NCBI RefSeq assembly: GCF_009711715.1
Contig: NZ_VENF01000019.1
Location: 1-50,461, forward strand
Direction: 5' to 3'
Length of the DNA stretch: 50,461 bases
Origin: Methylophaga sp.
GTDB lineage: Bacteria; Pseudomonadota; Gammaproteobacteria; Nitrosococcales; Methylophagaceae
The number at the start of each line of letters is the position of its first letter. Position 1 is the first letter of the stretch. Below are positions 17,032 through 28,760 of this stretch, one piece after another. The position numbers and the translations under genes were made by a program. The notes beneath the pieces are model-generated. The model searched no databases and was not told the DNA's origin. It saw only the letters and a program-made list of their open reading frames with translations.

Positions 17032-18774
17032 GTGGAATTAAGCGGTGGCGAGATACTGGTTCAGTGTCTCAAAGACGAAGGTGTCGATTTCCTGTTCGGT
17101 TATCCGGGCGGTGCCGTACTTCATATTTATGATGCACTGTACAACCAGGAGGATGTCAGACACATCCTGGTGCGCCACGAACAGGCCGCGACACATGCAG
17201 CAGATGGTTATGCACGGGCTACAGGTAAGCCTGGTGTCGTCTTAGTCACATCAGGCCCCGGCGCAACGAATGCCGTCACAGGTATTGCGACTGCCTATAT
17301 GGACTCCATTCCGATGGTTATCATCACCGGTCAGGTGGCGACAGCCAATATCGGTAGTGATGCTTTCCAGGAAGTCGATGCAGTCGGTATTACCCGTCCG
17401 TGTGTCAAACATAATTTCCTGGTCAAAGATATCAATGATCTGGCTGAGACCGTCAAAAAGGCATTCTATGTCGCAACGACCGGTCGTCCTGGCCCGGTAG
17501 TGGTTGACGTGCCTAAAGACATCACTGATCCGAGTATCAAGATTCCGTATCACTATCCGGAAACAGTTCAGATGCGTTCCTATCAGCCGACGCTGAAAGG
17601 CCATAGCGGCCAGATTAAGCGCGCGGTGGATCTGCTGCTGTCTGCCAAAAAACCCATGATTTACACCGGTGGTGGTGTGGTGCTCGGTAAAGGCTCGGAT
17701 GAACTGCGCCGGTTTGTTCGCAAGCTCGGCTATCCAATTACCAGTACTCTGATGGGGCTGGGGGCTTATCCGTCCAGTGATGAACTGTTCCTGGGCATGC
17801 TGGGTATGCATGGTACATACGAAGCCAATATGGCGATGCATGATTGTGATGTACTGATCGCCATCGGTGCCCGTTTCGATGATCGTGTTACCGGCAAGAT
17901 CGCTGAATTCTGTCCCGATGCCAAGATCATTCATATTGATATTGATCCGTCATCGATTTCTAAAACCATTACGGTCGATATTCCTATCGTTGGCAGCGTG
18001 CCTGACGTATTGCAGGAAATGAATGGCCTGCTGGAATCCAGCAAGAAGTCACCGGATAAAAAGGCGATTAGCGCCTGGTGGGCTGAAATTAACAGCTGGC
18101 GTAGCATGAAATGCCTGTCTTATGACCGCAACAGTGACAAGATCAAGCCGCAGATGGTGATTGAGATGATCCATGAGATCACTCATGGCCAGGCTTACGT
18201 GACTTCTGATGTCGGTCAGCACCAGATGTGGGCGGCACAGTATTACGGTTTTGATGAGCCTAATCGCTGGATCAACTCCGGCGGTCTCGGCACCATGGGC
18301 TTTGGTTTGCCGGCAGCCATGGGTGTGCAGTTTGCTTATCCGGATGACACTGTTATCTGTGTGACCGGTGAGGGCAGTATCCAGATGTGTATTCAGGAAC
18401 TGTCGACCTGTCTGCAGTATGGTTTGCCAGTCAAGATCGTCGCGCTGAATAACCGTTACCTGGGTATGGTGCGTCAGTGGCAGGAATTCTTCTATGAGAA
18501 TCGCTACTCGCATTCCTATATGGAATCGTTGCCGGACTTCGTCAAGCTGACAGAAAGTTACGGTCACGTGGGTATCCGTATTGAGAAACCCGAAGATTTG
18601 CGTAAGGAACTGGAACGCGGTTTCGCGATGAAAGATCGTCTGGTTTTCTTTGATATCGTGACTGACCAGACAGAAAACGTTTATCCGATGATTGCCCAGG
18701 GTAAGGCGCATAACGATATGCACATGTCGCCTTACTGTGAACCACCACAAGACCCAGAGAGGGAGCTGTCCTAA
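17032..18774 (+). CDS. ilvI: Acetolactate synthase, large (catalytic) subunit
   Basis: 580 aa from GTG 17032, chosen because GAGGG lies 7 nt upstream and the protein then begins [12 protein letters not shown]; an in-frame GTG at 17008 lies before that SD. ThDP-dependent enzyme joining two pyruvates (or pyruvate and 2-oxobutyrate) for valine, leucine and isoleucine. Visible: catalytic Glu in [19 protein letters not shown]-binding middle domain, and the ThDP motif [15 protein letters not shown]...[12 protein letters not shown]. It forms a complex with IlvH, whose gene begins 1 nt after the stop codon. Confidence 0.96.
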   Translation: MELSGGEILVQCLKDEGVDFLFGYPGGAVLHIYDALYNQEDVRHILVRHEQAATHAADGYARATGKPGVVLVTSGPGATNAVTGIATAYMDSIPMVIITGQVATANIGSDAFQEVDAVGITRPCVKHNFLVKDINDLAETVKKAFYVATTGRPGPVVVDVPKDITDPSIKIPYHYPETVQMRSYQPTLKGHSGQIKRAVDLLLSAKKPMIYTGGGVVLGKGSDELRRFVRKLGYPITSTLMGLGAYPSSDELFLGMLGMHGTYEANMAMHDCDVLIAIGARFDDRVTGKIAEFCPDAKIIHIDIDPSSISKTITVDIPIVGSVPDVLQEMNGLLESSKKSPDKKAISAWWAEINSWRSMKCLSYDRNSDKIKPQMVIEMIHEITHGQAYVTSDVGQHQMWAAQYYGFDEPNRWINSGGLGTMGFGLPAAMGVQFAYPDDTVICVTGEGSIQMCIQELSTCLQYGLPVKIVALNNRYLGMVRQWQEFFYENRYSHSYMESLPDFVKLTESYGHVGIRIEKPEDLRKELERGFAMKDRLVFFDIVTDQTENVYPMIAQGKAHNDMHMSPYCEPPQDPERELS

Positions 18775-18775
18775 C

Positions 18776-20334
<1,559 letters not shown>

Positions 20335-20356
20335 TTAAGCTTTTTCAGCGTCACAG

Positions 20357-20391
20357 ACGGGGACGGTTGTGTAAACGGCCGTCCCCGTTTT
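20357..20391 (+). terminator. Intrinsic terminator after ilvC
   Basis: CGGGGACGG (20358-20366) pairs perfectly with CCGTCCCCG (20379-20387), 12-nt loop, then TTTT. Confidence 0.88.
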
Positions 20392-20445
20392 GTTTGCGAG
20401 CCGCAAATGTCATAATGCCTTCATCAGTAATCAGGGAGTGTTTTC

Positions 20446-21189
20446 ATGGTCAGTAGTGACAAACAGCAGCGACGCGGTATTTACCTGCTGCCGAATTTGT
20501 TCACAACAGCAGGATTGTTTGCTGGTTTTTATGCCATTATCGCCGCCATCAGGCAGGATTTTGATGCCGCAGCGATGGCTATCTTCGTGGCCATGATCAT
20601 GGATGGGCTTGATGGACGTATCGCCCGCATGACCAACACCCAAAGTGCTTTCGGCGCTGAATATGACAGCCTGTCAGATATGGTTGCTTTCGGCCTCGCT
20701 CCGGCACTGGTGGTCTTCCTCTGGGCTTTACTGGACATGGGTAAATTCGGCTGGATGATTGCCTTTATTTACGCTGCTTGCGGCGCGTTACGCCTTGCGC
20801 GATTCAATACCCAGATTGGCACGGCTGACAAACGTTATTTTCAGGGCTTGCCCAGTCCGGCGGCAGCGGCCCTGGTCGCAGGTTGGGTCTGGCTTGGAAC
20901 CGACCGTGGTTTTGATGCGGCAGTGATCAGTAATATCGCGGTACCTATCACTTTTTTTGCCGCGATTCTCATGGTCAGCTCAATGCGTTATTACAGTTTC
21001 AAAGAGCTGGATCTGAAAAACCGCGTTCCCTTTATAAAACTGTTGGCACTGGTGCTGATCTTTGCCCTGATTGCGAATGATCCACCGCTGATGTTATTTG
21101 CCGCTTTCCTCATCTATGCGGTGTCGGGTCCGGTTTTCACCCTGTTCAAACTGCGTCAGCATCGCAGTGAGCGTGCCGGTCCCAAATAG
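20446..21189 (+). CDS. pssA: CDP-diacylglycerol--serine O-phosphatidyltransferase
   Basis: 247 aa. Makes phosphatidylserine, precursor of phosphatidylethanolamine, in the inner membrane. The CDP-alcohol phosphotransferase motif is complete: DGLDGRIARMTNTQSAFG then EYDSLSD. About six to eight hydrophobic segments. It is the integral-membrane type II form rather than the E. coli-type soluble enzyme. It lies between ilvC and leuA, a neighbourhood known in Pseudomonas and relatives. Confidence 0.95.
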   Translation: MVSSDKQQRRGIYLLPNLFTTAGLFAGFYAIIAAIRQDFDAAAMAIFVAMIMDGLDGRIARMTNTQSAFGAEYDSLSDMVAFGLAPALVVFLWALLDMGKFGWMIAFIYAACGALRLARFNTQIGTADKRYFQGLPSPAAAALVAGWVWLGTDRGFDAAVISNIAVPITFFAAILMVSSMRYYSFKELDLKNRVPFIKLLALVLIFALIANDPPLMLFAAFLIYAVSGPVFTLFKLRQHRSERAGPK

Positions 21190-21275
21190 CTTGGCATCAG
21201 CCCGTTTTCGACCTAATATTATTAAATACAACATGCACAGCATAATCTGTCATTTCAATGGATAAGATGCCGAAG

Positions 21276-21320
21276 ATGGCCATGGAAAAACCTATTTCAG
21301 TCCTGCTACACCTGCCCTGA
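21276..21320 (+). promoter_or_regulatory. Candidate leader mini-ORF upstream of leuA
   Basis: A 14-codon frame MAMEKPISVLLHLP ends 78 bp before leuA. Three of its last five codons are Leu (CTG, CTA, CTG; CTA is a rare codon), after a Val. Hairpins follow: TGCCC/GGGCA spanning its stop (about 21313-21326) and ATCCG/CGGAT (about 21344-21359). This resembles a ribosome-mediated attenuator, but the SD is weak and no U-tract terminator is visible. Speculative. Confidence 0.3.
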
Positions 21321-21398
21321 GGGGCACTACAGACCTGGAGAATATCCGCCTTGCCGGATCAAGCTATTGAATAACACAGTCTGCACTGGAGCAGGAAC

Positions 21399-22931
21399 AT
21401 GAAAGACCAGTTAATTATTTTTGATACTACCTTACGTGACGGTGAGCAAAGTCCCGGCGCATCCATGACCAAGGATGAAAAAGTCCGGATTGCCAAAGCA
21501 CTGGAGCGTATGCGGGTAGATGTGATTGAGGCGGGCTTTGCGGTGGCCAGCAAAGGTGACTTTGAAGCCGTACAGGCCGTTGCCAGAGCGGTTAAAGACA
21601 GCCGCATCTGCAGTCTGTCGCGCGCATTGGAAGCGGATATTGATCGCGCTGGGGAGGCCTTGAAACCGGCCAATGCTTCGCGAATCCATACCTTTATTGC
21701 CACCTCGCCGATTCATATGAAAATGAAACTGCGGATGGAGCCGGATCAGGTTGTTGAGAATGCCGTTAAGGCGGTGAAGCATGCCCGCCGGTATACCGAT
21801 GATGTTGAGTTCTCTCCGGAAGATGCCGGTCGCAGCGATATCGATTTCCTGTGCCGGATTCTGGAAGCGGTGATCGATGCCGGAGCCACCACGCTCAACA
21901 TCCCTGATACGGTTGGCTATAACCTGCCACATCAGTTTGGTTCTTTGATCGGCACATTGAGAGAACGCATCCCCAATGCGGACAAAGCGGTGTTTTCTGT
22001 CCATTGCCACAATGATCTGGGTCTGGCTGTTGCCAACTCGTTGTCGGCGGTGATGAATGGTGCCCGCCAGGTGGAATGCACGATTAACGGCTTAGGCGAA
22101 AGGGCCGGTAATGCGGCTCTGGAAGAAGTGGTGATGGCAGTTCGAACTCGCCAGGATATGTTCCCCTGCGATACCAATATTGATACCCAGCATATACTGG
22201 CTGCCTCGCGGCTGGTGTCCGGGGTCACCGGCTTTGTGGTTCAACCCAATAAAGCCATTGTGGGGGCCAATGCATTTGCCCATGAATCCGGTATTCACCA
22301 GGATGGTGTGCTTAAAAACCGCGAAACCTATGAAATCATGCGCGCCGAAGACGTTGGCTGGAATACAAATCGTATGGTGCTGGGTAAACATTCAGGCCGT
22401 AATGCTTTCCGCAGTCGCTTGCAGGAACTGGGCATTGAACTGGAGTCGGAAGTTGAACTGAACGCGGCTTTCACCCGCTTTAAAGAGCTGGCTGATAAGA
22501 AGCATGAAATTTTCGATGAGGATTTGCAGGCTCTGGTCAGTGAGGTTGTGGCAACCACAGACGAGCGTATTGCGCTGGTATCAATGAAAGTCTGCAGTGA
22601 AACCGGTGAAACCCCGGTCGCAACGGTGACTCTGTCTGTAGATGGTGAAGAAGTCCACACACAGATGAGCGGCAGTGGGCCGGTTGATGCGGCCTATAAA
22701 GCGATTGAAGCCATTGTACAGAGCCATACGGAGTTGCAGCTGTATTCGGTCAGCAATATCACGACAGGAACGGATGCCCAGGGTGAAGTCAATGTTCGCC
22801 TGGAAAAGGGAGGGCGTATTGTCAGTGGCCAGGGAGCGGATACCGATATCGTGATTGCTTCTGCCAAAGCCTACCTCAACGCGCTGAATAAAATTCTGGC
22901 GCATGTAGAAAGAGCGCACCCTCAGGTCTGA
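21399..22931 (+). CDS. leuA: 2-isopropylmalate synthase
   Basis: 510 aa. Condenses 2-oxoisovalerate with acetyl-CoA, first step to leucine. N-terminal TIM barrel opens with [16 protein letters not shown] (metal and substrate Arg/Asp); [14 protein letters not shown] has the metal histidines; GLGERAGN follows. The C-terminal LeuA regulatory domain (about 385-510) should bind leucine for feedback inhibition. SD GGAGCAGG precedes ATG. The stop overlaps the start of the next gene (TGATG). Confidence 0.97.
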   Translation: MKDQLIIFDTTLRDGEQSPGASMTKDEKVRIAKALERMRVDVIEAGFAVASKGDFEAVQAVARAVKDSRICSLSRALEADIDRAGEALKPANASRIHTFIATSPIHMKMKLRMEPDQVVENAVKAVKHARRYTDDVEFSPEDAGRSDIDFLCRILEAVIDAGATTLNIPDTVGYNLPHQFGSLIGTLRERIPNADKAVFSVHCHNDLGLAVANSLSAVMNGARQVECTINGLGERAGNAALEEVVMAVRTRQDMFPCDTNIDTQHILAASRLVSGVTGFVVQPNKAIVGANAFAHESGIHQDGVLKNRETYEIMRAEDVGWNTNRMVLGKHSGRNAFRSRLQELGIELESEVELNAAFTRFKELADKKHEIFDEDLQALVSEVVATTDERIALVSMKVCSETGETPVATVTLSVDGEEVHTQMSGSGPVDAAYKAIEAIVQSHTELQLYSVSNITTGTDAQGEVNVRLEKGGRIVSGQGADTDIVIASAKAYLNALNKILAHVERAHPQV

Positions 22932-23428
22932 TGCAGTTATCCAATTCACAACAACGCATACTGGCTGATATGGGTATTCAGCGCTGGGCATTACGTCGTG
23001 AAGCGCCGGTAGTCAGTCACGATCAGTCATTAGAACCTGCAGGTGAGGCTGCGGCGGCTGCAATAAGTGTTGATGCACAGACAGTATTGCTGTTGGTGAT
23101 GGATGAGACCCGGCTTTCTGATGCAGCCCAGCGTTTGCTCAATGCGATGCTCAAAGCCGTCTCGCTGCGCCCGGAACAGGTGACAACGCTCTCTGCAGGT
23201 GATTTCGCGCAAGTCGATACTGCCTCACTGGCGAATAAGGCTGTGCTGTTGCTGGGCACAGCCGTTACAGCGCAACTCGTTCCTGAACTCTCTCCTGAGC
23301 AGCCGCAGCCAGTCACTCTTTATCAGGCGCGTTTTTCTGCCTGTTTCAGCCTGGAAGAGATGTTGCAGCGTCCGCAGAATAAAGCTGCTGCCTGGCGGGC
23401 TTTGCAGCAATTGAGAATCGTGTTCTGA
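22931..23428 (+). CDS. HolD-like protein (DNA polymerase III psi subunit), tentative
   Basis: 165 aa. The N-terminus (SQQRILADMGIQRWALRRE) resembles the clamp-loader psi subunit HolD, whose first residues are similar (..LQQLGITQWSLRR in E. coli, from memory). A LLLVMDET segment and an LLLGT segment correspond to later strands. In E. coli holD is directly followed by rimI, and here rimI starts 11 bp downstream. HolD would link the clamp loader to SSB through chi. Similarity is short and the protein is Ala-rich, so the call depends largely on synteny. Confidence 0.6.
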   Translation: MQLSNSQQRILADMGIQRWALRREAPVVSHDQSLEPAGEAAAAAISVDAQTVLLLVMDETRLSDAAQRLLNAMLKAVSLRPEQVTTLSAGDFAQVDTASLANKAVLLLGTAVTAQLVPELSPEQPQPVTLYQARFSACFSLEEMLQRPQNKAAAWRALQQLRIVF

Positions 23429-23439
23429 AGGTCAAGCCG

Positions 23440-23910
23440 ATGATGCTCCCGCGAGTCATGCTTGAAGACGACCTGTTTGAGGTGCATGCTATTGAGAAAG
23501 CGGCCAACCGCTTTCCCTGGAGCAAAACAAATTTTTCGGACAGCCTTGATGCCGGCCATTTTGCTTGGGTTTACTGTGATGCTTTTGATGACATTATCGG
23601 TTATGCCATCGTGCAACTGGTCCTCGATGAAGCGCATTTACTGAATATCTGTGTGCGTCCGGAAATGCAGCGGCAGGGCTTTGGCCGTCGCATACTTGAG
23701 CATGTAATCGATCACGCTCAGTCACGTTCGGCGACGCTGGTCGTGCTGGAAGTCAGACAGTCTAACTTTCGTGCCCAGCAGCTTTATCAGCAGCTGGGAT
23801 TCAACGAAATGTCGATACGCCGGGGCTATTACCCGGCAGAACAAGGCAGGGAAGATGCGATTTTGATGGCGCTGGATCTGACATCTGAGTCGATTTTCGG
23901 CGGAATTTAG
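23440..23910 (+). CDS. rimI: Ribosomal protein bS18-alanine N-acetyltransferase
   Basis: 156 aa. GNAT-fold enzyme acetylating the N-terminal alanine of S18. Typical segments: AIEKAANRFPWSKTNFSDSL near the start, the acetyl-CoA loop VRPEMQRQGFGRRIL, and LEVRQSNFRAQQLYQQLGFNEMSIRRGYY with the catalytic Glu and Tyr. Two adjacent ATGs (23440, 23443) could serve as start. It overlaps nothing and closes the leuA-holD-rimI run. Confidence 0.93.
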   Translation: MMLPRVMLEDDLFEVHAIEKAANRFPWSKTNFSDSLDAGHFAWVYCDAFDDIIGYAIVQLVLDEAHLLNICVRPEMQRQGFGRRILEHVIDHAQSRSATLVVLEVRQSNFRAQQLYQQLGFNEMSIRRGYYPAEQGREDAILMALDLTSESIFGGI

Positions 23911-24018
23911 CGTAGCCCGCGCTGTCATTACTAGTGTGTCAGGCTACGGCAGCAGCCATTCAACAAATGGCACTACTACCTATGAGCACTTGCTATAGCG
24001 CGGGTGCTCTTTTAGACT
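23911..24018 (+). promoter_or_regulatory. rimI-sodB intergenic hairpins and candidate sodB promoter
   Basis: CGTAGCC (23911-23917) can pair with GGCTACG (23942-23948), and GCCATT (23955-23960) with AATGGC (23966-23971); neither has a T-tract. A weak promoter TTGCTA (23990-23995), 17-nt spacer, TAGACT (24013-24018) lies about 50 bp before sodB. Confidence 0.35.
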
Positions 24019-24067
24019 AATTGACTTAATTACTCGGTTATTTTTTTCACATTTAGGAGATAAAAAT

Positions 24068-24649
24068 ATGGCTTTTGAATTGCCACCACTTCCTTATGCA
24101 CAAAATGCTCTGGAACCGACGATTTCAGCTGAAACGCTTGAATATCACTATGGTAAGCATCATCAAACCTATGTGAATAACCTGAACAACCTGGTACCCG
24201 GTACTGAATTCGAAGGCATGTCACTGGAAGAAATCATCACCAAATCCAGCGGCGGCATCTTCAACAACGCAGCACAGGTCTGGAACCACACCTTTTACTG
24301 GAACTGCATGACACCTGACGCCAAAGGCGCGCCATCAGGTGATCTGGCTGCTGACATCGACAAAACCTTTGGTTCTTTCGACCAGTTCAAAGAAGACTTC
24401 AGCAAGTCTGCTGCCACCAACTTCGGTTCAGGCTGGACCTGGCTGGTCAAAAACAAAGATGGCAGCATCGCTATTGTGAACACCAGCAATGCCGGTTGCC
24501 CACTGACCGAAGGTCAGACCCCGCTGCTGACTGTTGACGTATGGGAACATGCTTATTACATCGATTACCGCAACGCGCGTCCTAAGTACCTGGAAGCCTT
24601 CTGGGGCCTGGTCAACTGGGACTTCGTCGAAGCCAACTACGCGGCCTAA
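24068..24649 (+). CDS. sodB: Superoxide dismutase, iron type
   Basis: 193 aa, the FeSOD length. Converts superoxide to peroxide and oxygen in the cytoplasm. Metal ligands are His27 region ([11 protein letters not shown]), [11 protein letters not shown] (His74), and [18 protein letters not shown] (Asp/His). The Fe-type signature [11 protein letters not shown] and the absence of Mn-type residues favour iron. SD AGGAGA precedes ATG. Flanked by its own hairpins, it is a single-gene unit. Confidence 0.96.
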   Translation: MAFELPPLPYAQNALEPTISAETLEYHYGKHHQTYVNNLNNLVPGTEFEGMSLEEIITKSSGGIFNNAAQVWNHTFYWNCMTPDAKGAPSGDLAADIDKTFGSFDQFKEDFSKSAATNFGSGWTWLVKNKDGSIAIVNTSNAGCPLTEGQTPLLTVDVWEHAYYIDYRNARPKYLEAFWGLVNWDFVEANYAA

Positions 24650-24655
24650 GAACAG

Positions 24656-24685
24656 CGGGAGAGGGTGAAGTTTACTTCTCTCCCG
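24656..24685 (+). terminator. Hairpin just after sodB
   Basis: CGGGAGAG (24656-24663) pairs with CTCTCCCG (24678-24685); inner GTGAAG/CTTC extends the stem. Only a short T-rich tail follows, so this may protect the 3' end while the next hairpin terminates. Confidence 0.55.
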
Positions 24686-24716
24686 TTAACTTATAAAATA
24701 CCGCTTTTTTGATTGA

Positions 24717-24745
24717 TGGCAGTTTCGTCAGAAACTGCCATTTTT
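24717..24745 (+). terminator. Strong intrinsic terminator between sodB and argD
   Basis: TGGCAGTTTC (24717-24726) pairs perfectly with GAAACTGCCA (24731-24740), 4-nt loop, then TTTTT. Confidence 0.93.
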
Positions 24746-24805
24746 CGTTTCAGCAGGTCTGAAAAGACCCGGTTTTCATGCCGTCACGGCAAGGAGTTTT
24801 CAGCC

Positions 24806-26005
24806 ATGACAGATTCGGTTATGCCGACATACGGGCGACTCGATGTGGCTTTCGCCAGTGGAAAAGGCGCCTGGTTAACAGATATCCATAACAAGCAGTA
24901 TCTTGATGCGCTGAGTGGTATTGCTGTCTGCAATCTTGGCCATTGTCACCCTGCCGTGACCAAAGCGATTCAGCATCAGGCTGAAACGCTGGTACATACC
25001 TCTAATATGTATCACATTCCCCTGCAGACTAAACTGGCTGAAAAACTGACCAGTCTGTCCTCAATGGAACAGGTGTTTTTCTGCAACTCCGGTGCTGAGG
25101 CCAATGAGGCTGCAATTAAAATTGCCCGTAAATACGGTCACAGCAAAGGCATAGATAAGCCGGTTATTATCGTGATGGATGGCAGCTTCCATGGTCGTAC
25201 TATGGCAACGCTGACTGCAACCGGTAATGCCAAGGTTCAGGTCGGCTTCGATCCGCTGCTGCCAGGCTTTGTACGTGTCCCCTACAACGATCTGGATGCA
25301 CTGCGTATGGCAATTGGTCACTGGCCAGAAGCTGTTGCCGTCCTGGTTGAGCCGGTGCAGGGTGAGGGTGGCGTAAAAGTGCCTGATCCTGATTTTCTCG
25401 CCGGTGTTCGTGCCATCTGTACCCAACGTAAACTGTTGATGATGCTGGATGAAGTTCAGACCGGTATCGGTCGGACAGGCGCGTGGTTCGCTTTTCAGCA
25501 TAATGAAGATCTGATCCCGGATGTGATGACCCTGGCAAAAGGCCTGGGTAATGGGGTACCGGTTGGCGCCTGTCTGGTTGCCGGCAAAGCTGTCGGCGTA
25601 CTTCAGGCCGGTAACCATGGATCTACCTTCGGTGGAAACCCGCTTGCATGCAGTGCTGCTCTGGCGGTACTGGAAACCATTGAAAACGACGGTCTGCTCA
25701 ATCATGTTCAGGCGCTCAGCAAGCAGATGCTGACGGCTTTCCGGGAGAAACTGCTCGGTCATGAAGGGGTTAAAGACATCCGTGGTCTGGGCTTTATGTT
25801 CGGTATTGAACTGAGCGTGCCCTGTGCACCACTGGTCAAGCAAGCGCTGACTGAAGGTCTGTTGATTAATGTCACAGCAGATTCTGTTATCAGATTATTG
25901 CCGCCGCTTGTCATTAATGCAGAAGAGGCCGGGCTTATCGTAGATAAAGTCTGCAAACTGGTGCTCGACTTTTTATCATCCCACGCTGTTGAGAGCGTTG
26001 CCTGA
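24806..26005 (+). CDS. argD: Acetylornithine aminotransferase
   Basis: 399 aa from ATG 24806, chosen for the SD AAGGAG nine bases upstream; the frame is open from 24713 but that part is the sodB terminator. PLP enzyme converting N-acetylglutamate semialdehyde to N-acetylornithine (and often succinyl-DAP transamination in lysine synthesis). Class III aminotransferase marks: CNSGAEANEAAIK, GSFHGRTMATL, the LMMLDEVQTGIGRTG Asp, and TLAKGLGNGVPVGA with the PLP lysine. argF follows after 3 bp. Confidence 0.96.
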   Translation: MTDSVMPTYGRLDVAFASGKGAWLTDIHNKQYLDALSGIAVCNLGHCHPAVTKAIQHQAETLVHTSNMYHIPLQTKLAEKLTSLSSMEQVFFCNSGAEANEAAIKIARKYGHSKGIDKPVIIVMDGSFHGRTMATLTATGNAKVQVGFDPLLPGFVRVPYNDLDALRMAIGHWPEAVAVLVEPVQGEGGVKVPDPDFLAGVRAICTQRKLLMMLDEVQTGIGRTGAWFAFQHNEDLIPDVMTLAKGLGNGVPVGACLVAGKAVGVLQAGNHGSTFGGNPLACSAALAVLETIENDGLLNHVQALSKQMLTAFREKLLGHEGVKDIRGLGFMFGIELSVPCAPLVKQALTEGLLINVTADSVIRLLPPLVINAEEAGLIVDKVCKLVLDFLSSHAVESVA

Positions 26006-26008
26006 AAA

Positions 26009-26908
26009 ATGAAACATTTTCTGACACTGAAAGATCTGACTCCGGCCGAACTGAAGCTGCTAATCCAGCGTGCCGTTGAACTCAAAAAACTGCATAAACA
26101 CGGCGATATCTACCAACCGCTGAAGGGGAAGGTACTGGCGATGATTTTCGAGAAATCATCCACCCGTACCCGCGTCTCTTTTGAGTCGGCCATGATTCAG
26201 TTTGGTGGCGGTTCCATCTTCCTGTCTCCGGATGACACGCAGCTGGGGCGGGGTGAACCGCTGGAAGATTCGGCCCGGGTTATTTCCAGCATGGTCGATG
26301 CGGTAATGATTCGCACCTTTGCTCACAGCAAGATCGAAACATTTGCGAAATATTCCTCTGTGCCTGTGATTAACGCGCTGACCGATGAATATCACCCTTG
26401 TCAGCTGCTGGCTGATATGCAGACTTACCAGGAACACCGTGGTGATATCCGCGGCAAGAAAGTAGTCTGGATCGGGGATGGCAATAACATGTGTCATTCC
26501 TATATCAACGCTGCCGAACAGTTTGGTTTCGCGCTGAATATCGCGACACCAGCAGGTTATGAACCGGATGCGGCAATTGTCGAGTCAAGCAAGGCTGAAG
26601 TGAATCTGTTCAATGATCCGAAGACGGCTGCGGAAGGCGTTGATCTGGTAGTGACCGATGTCTGGGCGAGCATGGGGCAGGAAGAAGAACAACGTAAGCG
26701 TGAACAGGCGTTTGCCGAGTTTCAGGTTGACCAAAACATCATGGCGCTGGCTAATAAAGACGCATTATTCATGCATTGTCTGCCTGCGCATCGTGGGGAA
26801 GAGGTCAGTGCAGAAGTCATTGATGGCCCGCAGAGTGTGGTCTGGGATGAAGCTGAGAACCGGCTCCATGCCCAGAAAGCCTTACTTGAGTTTCTGATCG
26901 GCGAGTAA
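26009..26908 (+). CDS. argF: Ornithine carbamoyltransferase
   Basis: 299 aa. Forms citrulline from ornithine and carbamoyl phosphate. The carbamoyl-phosphate motif STRTRVSFE and [11 protein letters not shown], the ornithine-binding [11 protein letters not shown], and catalytic [12 protein letters not shown] are all present. It is the second gene of argDF. Its last 27 bp overlap the 3' end of the murU gene on the other strand. Confidence 0.97.
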   Translation: MKHFLTLKDLTPAELKLLIQRAVELKKLHKHGDIYQPLKGKVLAMIFEKSSTRTRVSFESAMIQFGGGSIFLSPDDTQLGRGEPLEDSARVISSMVDAVMIRTFAHSKIETFAKYSSVPVINALTDEYHPCQLLADMQTYQEHRGDIRGKKVVWIGDGNNMCHSYINAAEQFGFALNIATPAGYEPDAAIVESSKAEVNLFNDPKTAAEGVDLVVTDVWASMGQEEEQRKREQAFAEFQVDQNIMALANKDALFMHCLPAHRGEEVSAEVIDGPQSVVWDEAENRLHAQKALLEFLIGE

Positions 26909-27571
26909 TTCGGCCTCAAGTGCTTTCAGGCGCTCAACGGTGCCGATATCTGACCACTGTCCGTGATAATGCTGGCCGCTGACTTGCTGCCGCTCAATAG
27001 CTTGGTCGAATAGAGGCTTGAGTGGCCTTTTTTCATTGCTGAGATCAGCAAACATCGCCGGTTTGTATATGCCAATACCGCTGAAGGTGGCTTTTTCAGC
27101 ATGATTGTTCAGCACATTGCCGGCATCATCCAGTGCAAAATCACCTGCCGGATTGTGGGCCGGGTTATCAACCAGCACCAGGTGACAGAGCTTGTCAGCC
27201 GCCAGTTTAAAATCAGCTAAGTCACTGAAATCAAAATCAGTCCAGATATCGCCGTTAACAACCAGAAACGGTTCATTGCCAAGTAAGGGCAGGGCATTGA
27301 TGATGCCGCCTGCGGTCTCCAGCCCGCCTGCTTGTTCCGGTGAATAACTGATGCTGGCGCCATAACGTTTGCCATCACCCAGCGTTTCAGGAAATTGCTC
27401 GCCCAGATGGGCATAGTTAATCACCAGATCATCAAAACCGGCTTTAACCAGGCCCTCAATCAGATATTCAATCAACCGTTTCGGCCCGGCCTGAAGTAAT
27501 GGTTTGGGTGTTGAATCTGTCAGCGGTCGCAGGCGTTCGCCGCGACCGGCAGCGAGAATCATTGCTTTCAT
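26882..27571 (-). CDS. murU: N-acetylmuramate alpha-1-phosphate uridylyltransferase
   Basis: 229 aa. Nucleotidyltransferase with the sugar-nucleotide signature [26 protein letters not shown] and metal-site VVNGDIWTD. In Pseudomonas MurU makes UDP-MurNAc from MurNAc-1-P in the cell-wall recycling shortcut that bypasses de novo UDP-MurNAc synthesis. The assignment over other glucose-1-P-type transferases rests on length and on coupling with an AmgK-like kinase gene that overlaps it by 4 bp upstream. Confidence 0.88.
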   Translation of the reverse strand: MKAMILAAGRGERLRPLTDSTPKPLLQAGPKRLIEYLIEGLVKAGFDDLVINYAHLGEQFPETLGDGKRYGASISYSPEQAGGLETAGGIINALPLLGNEPFLVVNGDIWTDFDFSDLADFKLAADKLCHLVLVDNPAHNPAGDFALDDAGNVLNNHAEKATFSGIGIYKPAMFADLSNEKRPLKPLFDQAIERQQVSGQHYHGQWSDIGTVERLKALEAELLADQKLK

Positions 27572-28563
27572 TTGATCGCCATAATGGTCGGAGATTGCGT
27601 TAAAAACTGATGCAGTGAGGCCAGTTCAGGATAGCGTCCGGTGACCTGCAACACATAGTTCAGTGTCAGGGGCAGATCATTCATATACCCGGCTTTACCA
27701 TCACGGTAATTGAGCCGGCAGAAGATACCGAGTACTTTCAGGTGCCGTTGCAGGCCCATCCAATCGAACCAGCGGATAAAGGTTGATCTATCAACCTCTG
27801 ACAACAGTCGTTTATCTGTGGCCTGTTCAAAATAGTAATCCAGCCAGCTGTCGAGCCTGGATTGAGGCCATTGGATATAACAATCCTTTAACAGAGATAC
27901 CAGATCGTATGTCGCGGGGCCGATAACGGCATCCTGAAAGTCGATAACACCAACCTCGTTGTCGGGTCCCAGCATCAGGTTCCGGCTGTGATAATCACGG
28001 TGAACAAAATACTGCGGTTGCTTAATCGCATTGGAAATCAGCTGATCAAACACGAAATCCAGTTCAGGCGGCGGTGTGAGCGATAAATGTTTTTCCAGAA
28101 ACCAGTCGGGAAACAGCTTCATTTCATCACGTAATTTCTCGTCATCATAAGCGGTTAATTCGAGCTCGGCGGTTGGGGCCAGCTGCATCTTGATGATCTC
28201 GTCAATGGCCGCCCGATAGAGTGGGTCAGCACTATGCTCGTTCAGTGCAGACAGGTAGGAGGTATTGCCGAGATCACTGAGTAACAGAAAACCCTGCTCC
28301 CTATTCTTGGCAAAAATCCGTGGCACATGAATGTCAAAACCGGCTAAAAATTCGGCAATCGAAATGAATGAATCGATATCTTCATGTTCAGGCGGCGCAT
28401 CCATGACGATCCGGCTATGCTCGTGCTGATAGACACGAAAGTAGCGGCGGAAGCTGGCATCGCTCGAAGCCACTTCCAGTTTGAACTCACCGTAAGGCAA
28501 TACCGCTGTCAGCCATTCTTCGAGCTGCGATAAGCGGGGATCGGAATCAGAATTTATTTTCAT
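27568..28563 (-). CDS. amgK: N-acetylmuramate/N-acetylglucosamine kinase
   Basis: 331 aa. APH-type phosphotransferase: catalytic loop FVHRDYHSRNLML, then VGVIDFQDAVIGPATYDLVSL (the metal-binding Asp). AmgK phosphorylates MurNAc at the anomeric position, supplying MurU. The 4-nt overlap with murU means one transcript. No obvious SD precedes ATG 28563; the upstream 200 bp are AT-rich and shared with the divergent secreted-protein gene. Confidence 0.88.
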   Translation of the reverse strand: MKINSDSDPRLSQLEEWLTAVLPYGEFKLEVASSDASFRRYFRVYQHEHSRIVMDAPPEHEDIDSFISIAEFLAGFDIHVPRIFAKNREQGFLLLSDLGNTSYLSALNEHSADPLYRAAIDEIIKMQLAPTAELELTAYDDEKLRDEMKLFPDWFLEKHLSLTPPPELDFVFDQLISNAIKQPQYFVHRDYHSRNLMLGPDNEVGVIDFQDAVIGPATYDLVSLLKDCYIQWPQSRLDSWLDYYFEQATDKRLLSEVDRSTFIRWFDWMGLQRHLKVLGIFCRLNYRDGKAGYMNDLPLTLNYVLQVTGRYPELASLHQFLTQSPTIMAIK

Positions 28564-28760
28564 TAAATTATTAAGATGTTGTTCTATGTGGTTGATTAAT
28601 ATTTATTATCTGTAGGGTTATCTCTGTTTAGCCAGACGCTTAAACAGGCCTTGCTGCCGAATTAAAGCGGTTCATGTATCATCAGGGAATTATTTCCCGC
28701 TTTACCTGTCCATGATGCTGGACAATAGCGTACTAAACCATAAGTAATATCGGAGTAGCA

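Noticed and set aside
21233..21265. Frame MHSIICHFNG as an alternative leuA leader peptide
   Set aside because: No Leu codons and no SD; the downstream Leu-rich frame is the better candidate.
25061..25843. 260-aa minus-strand frame opposite argD
   Set aside because: Antisense shadow of a highly conserved gene; composition (His/Gln/Cys-rich) is typical of out-of-frame translation.
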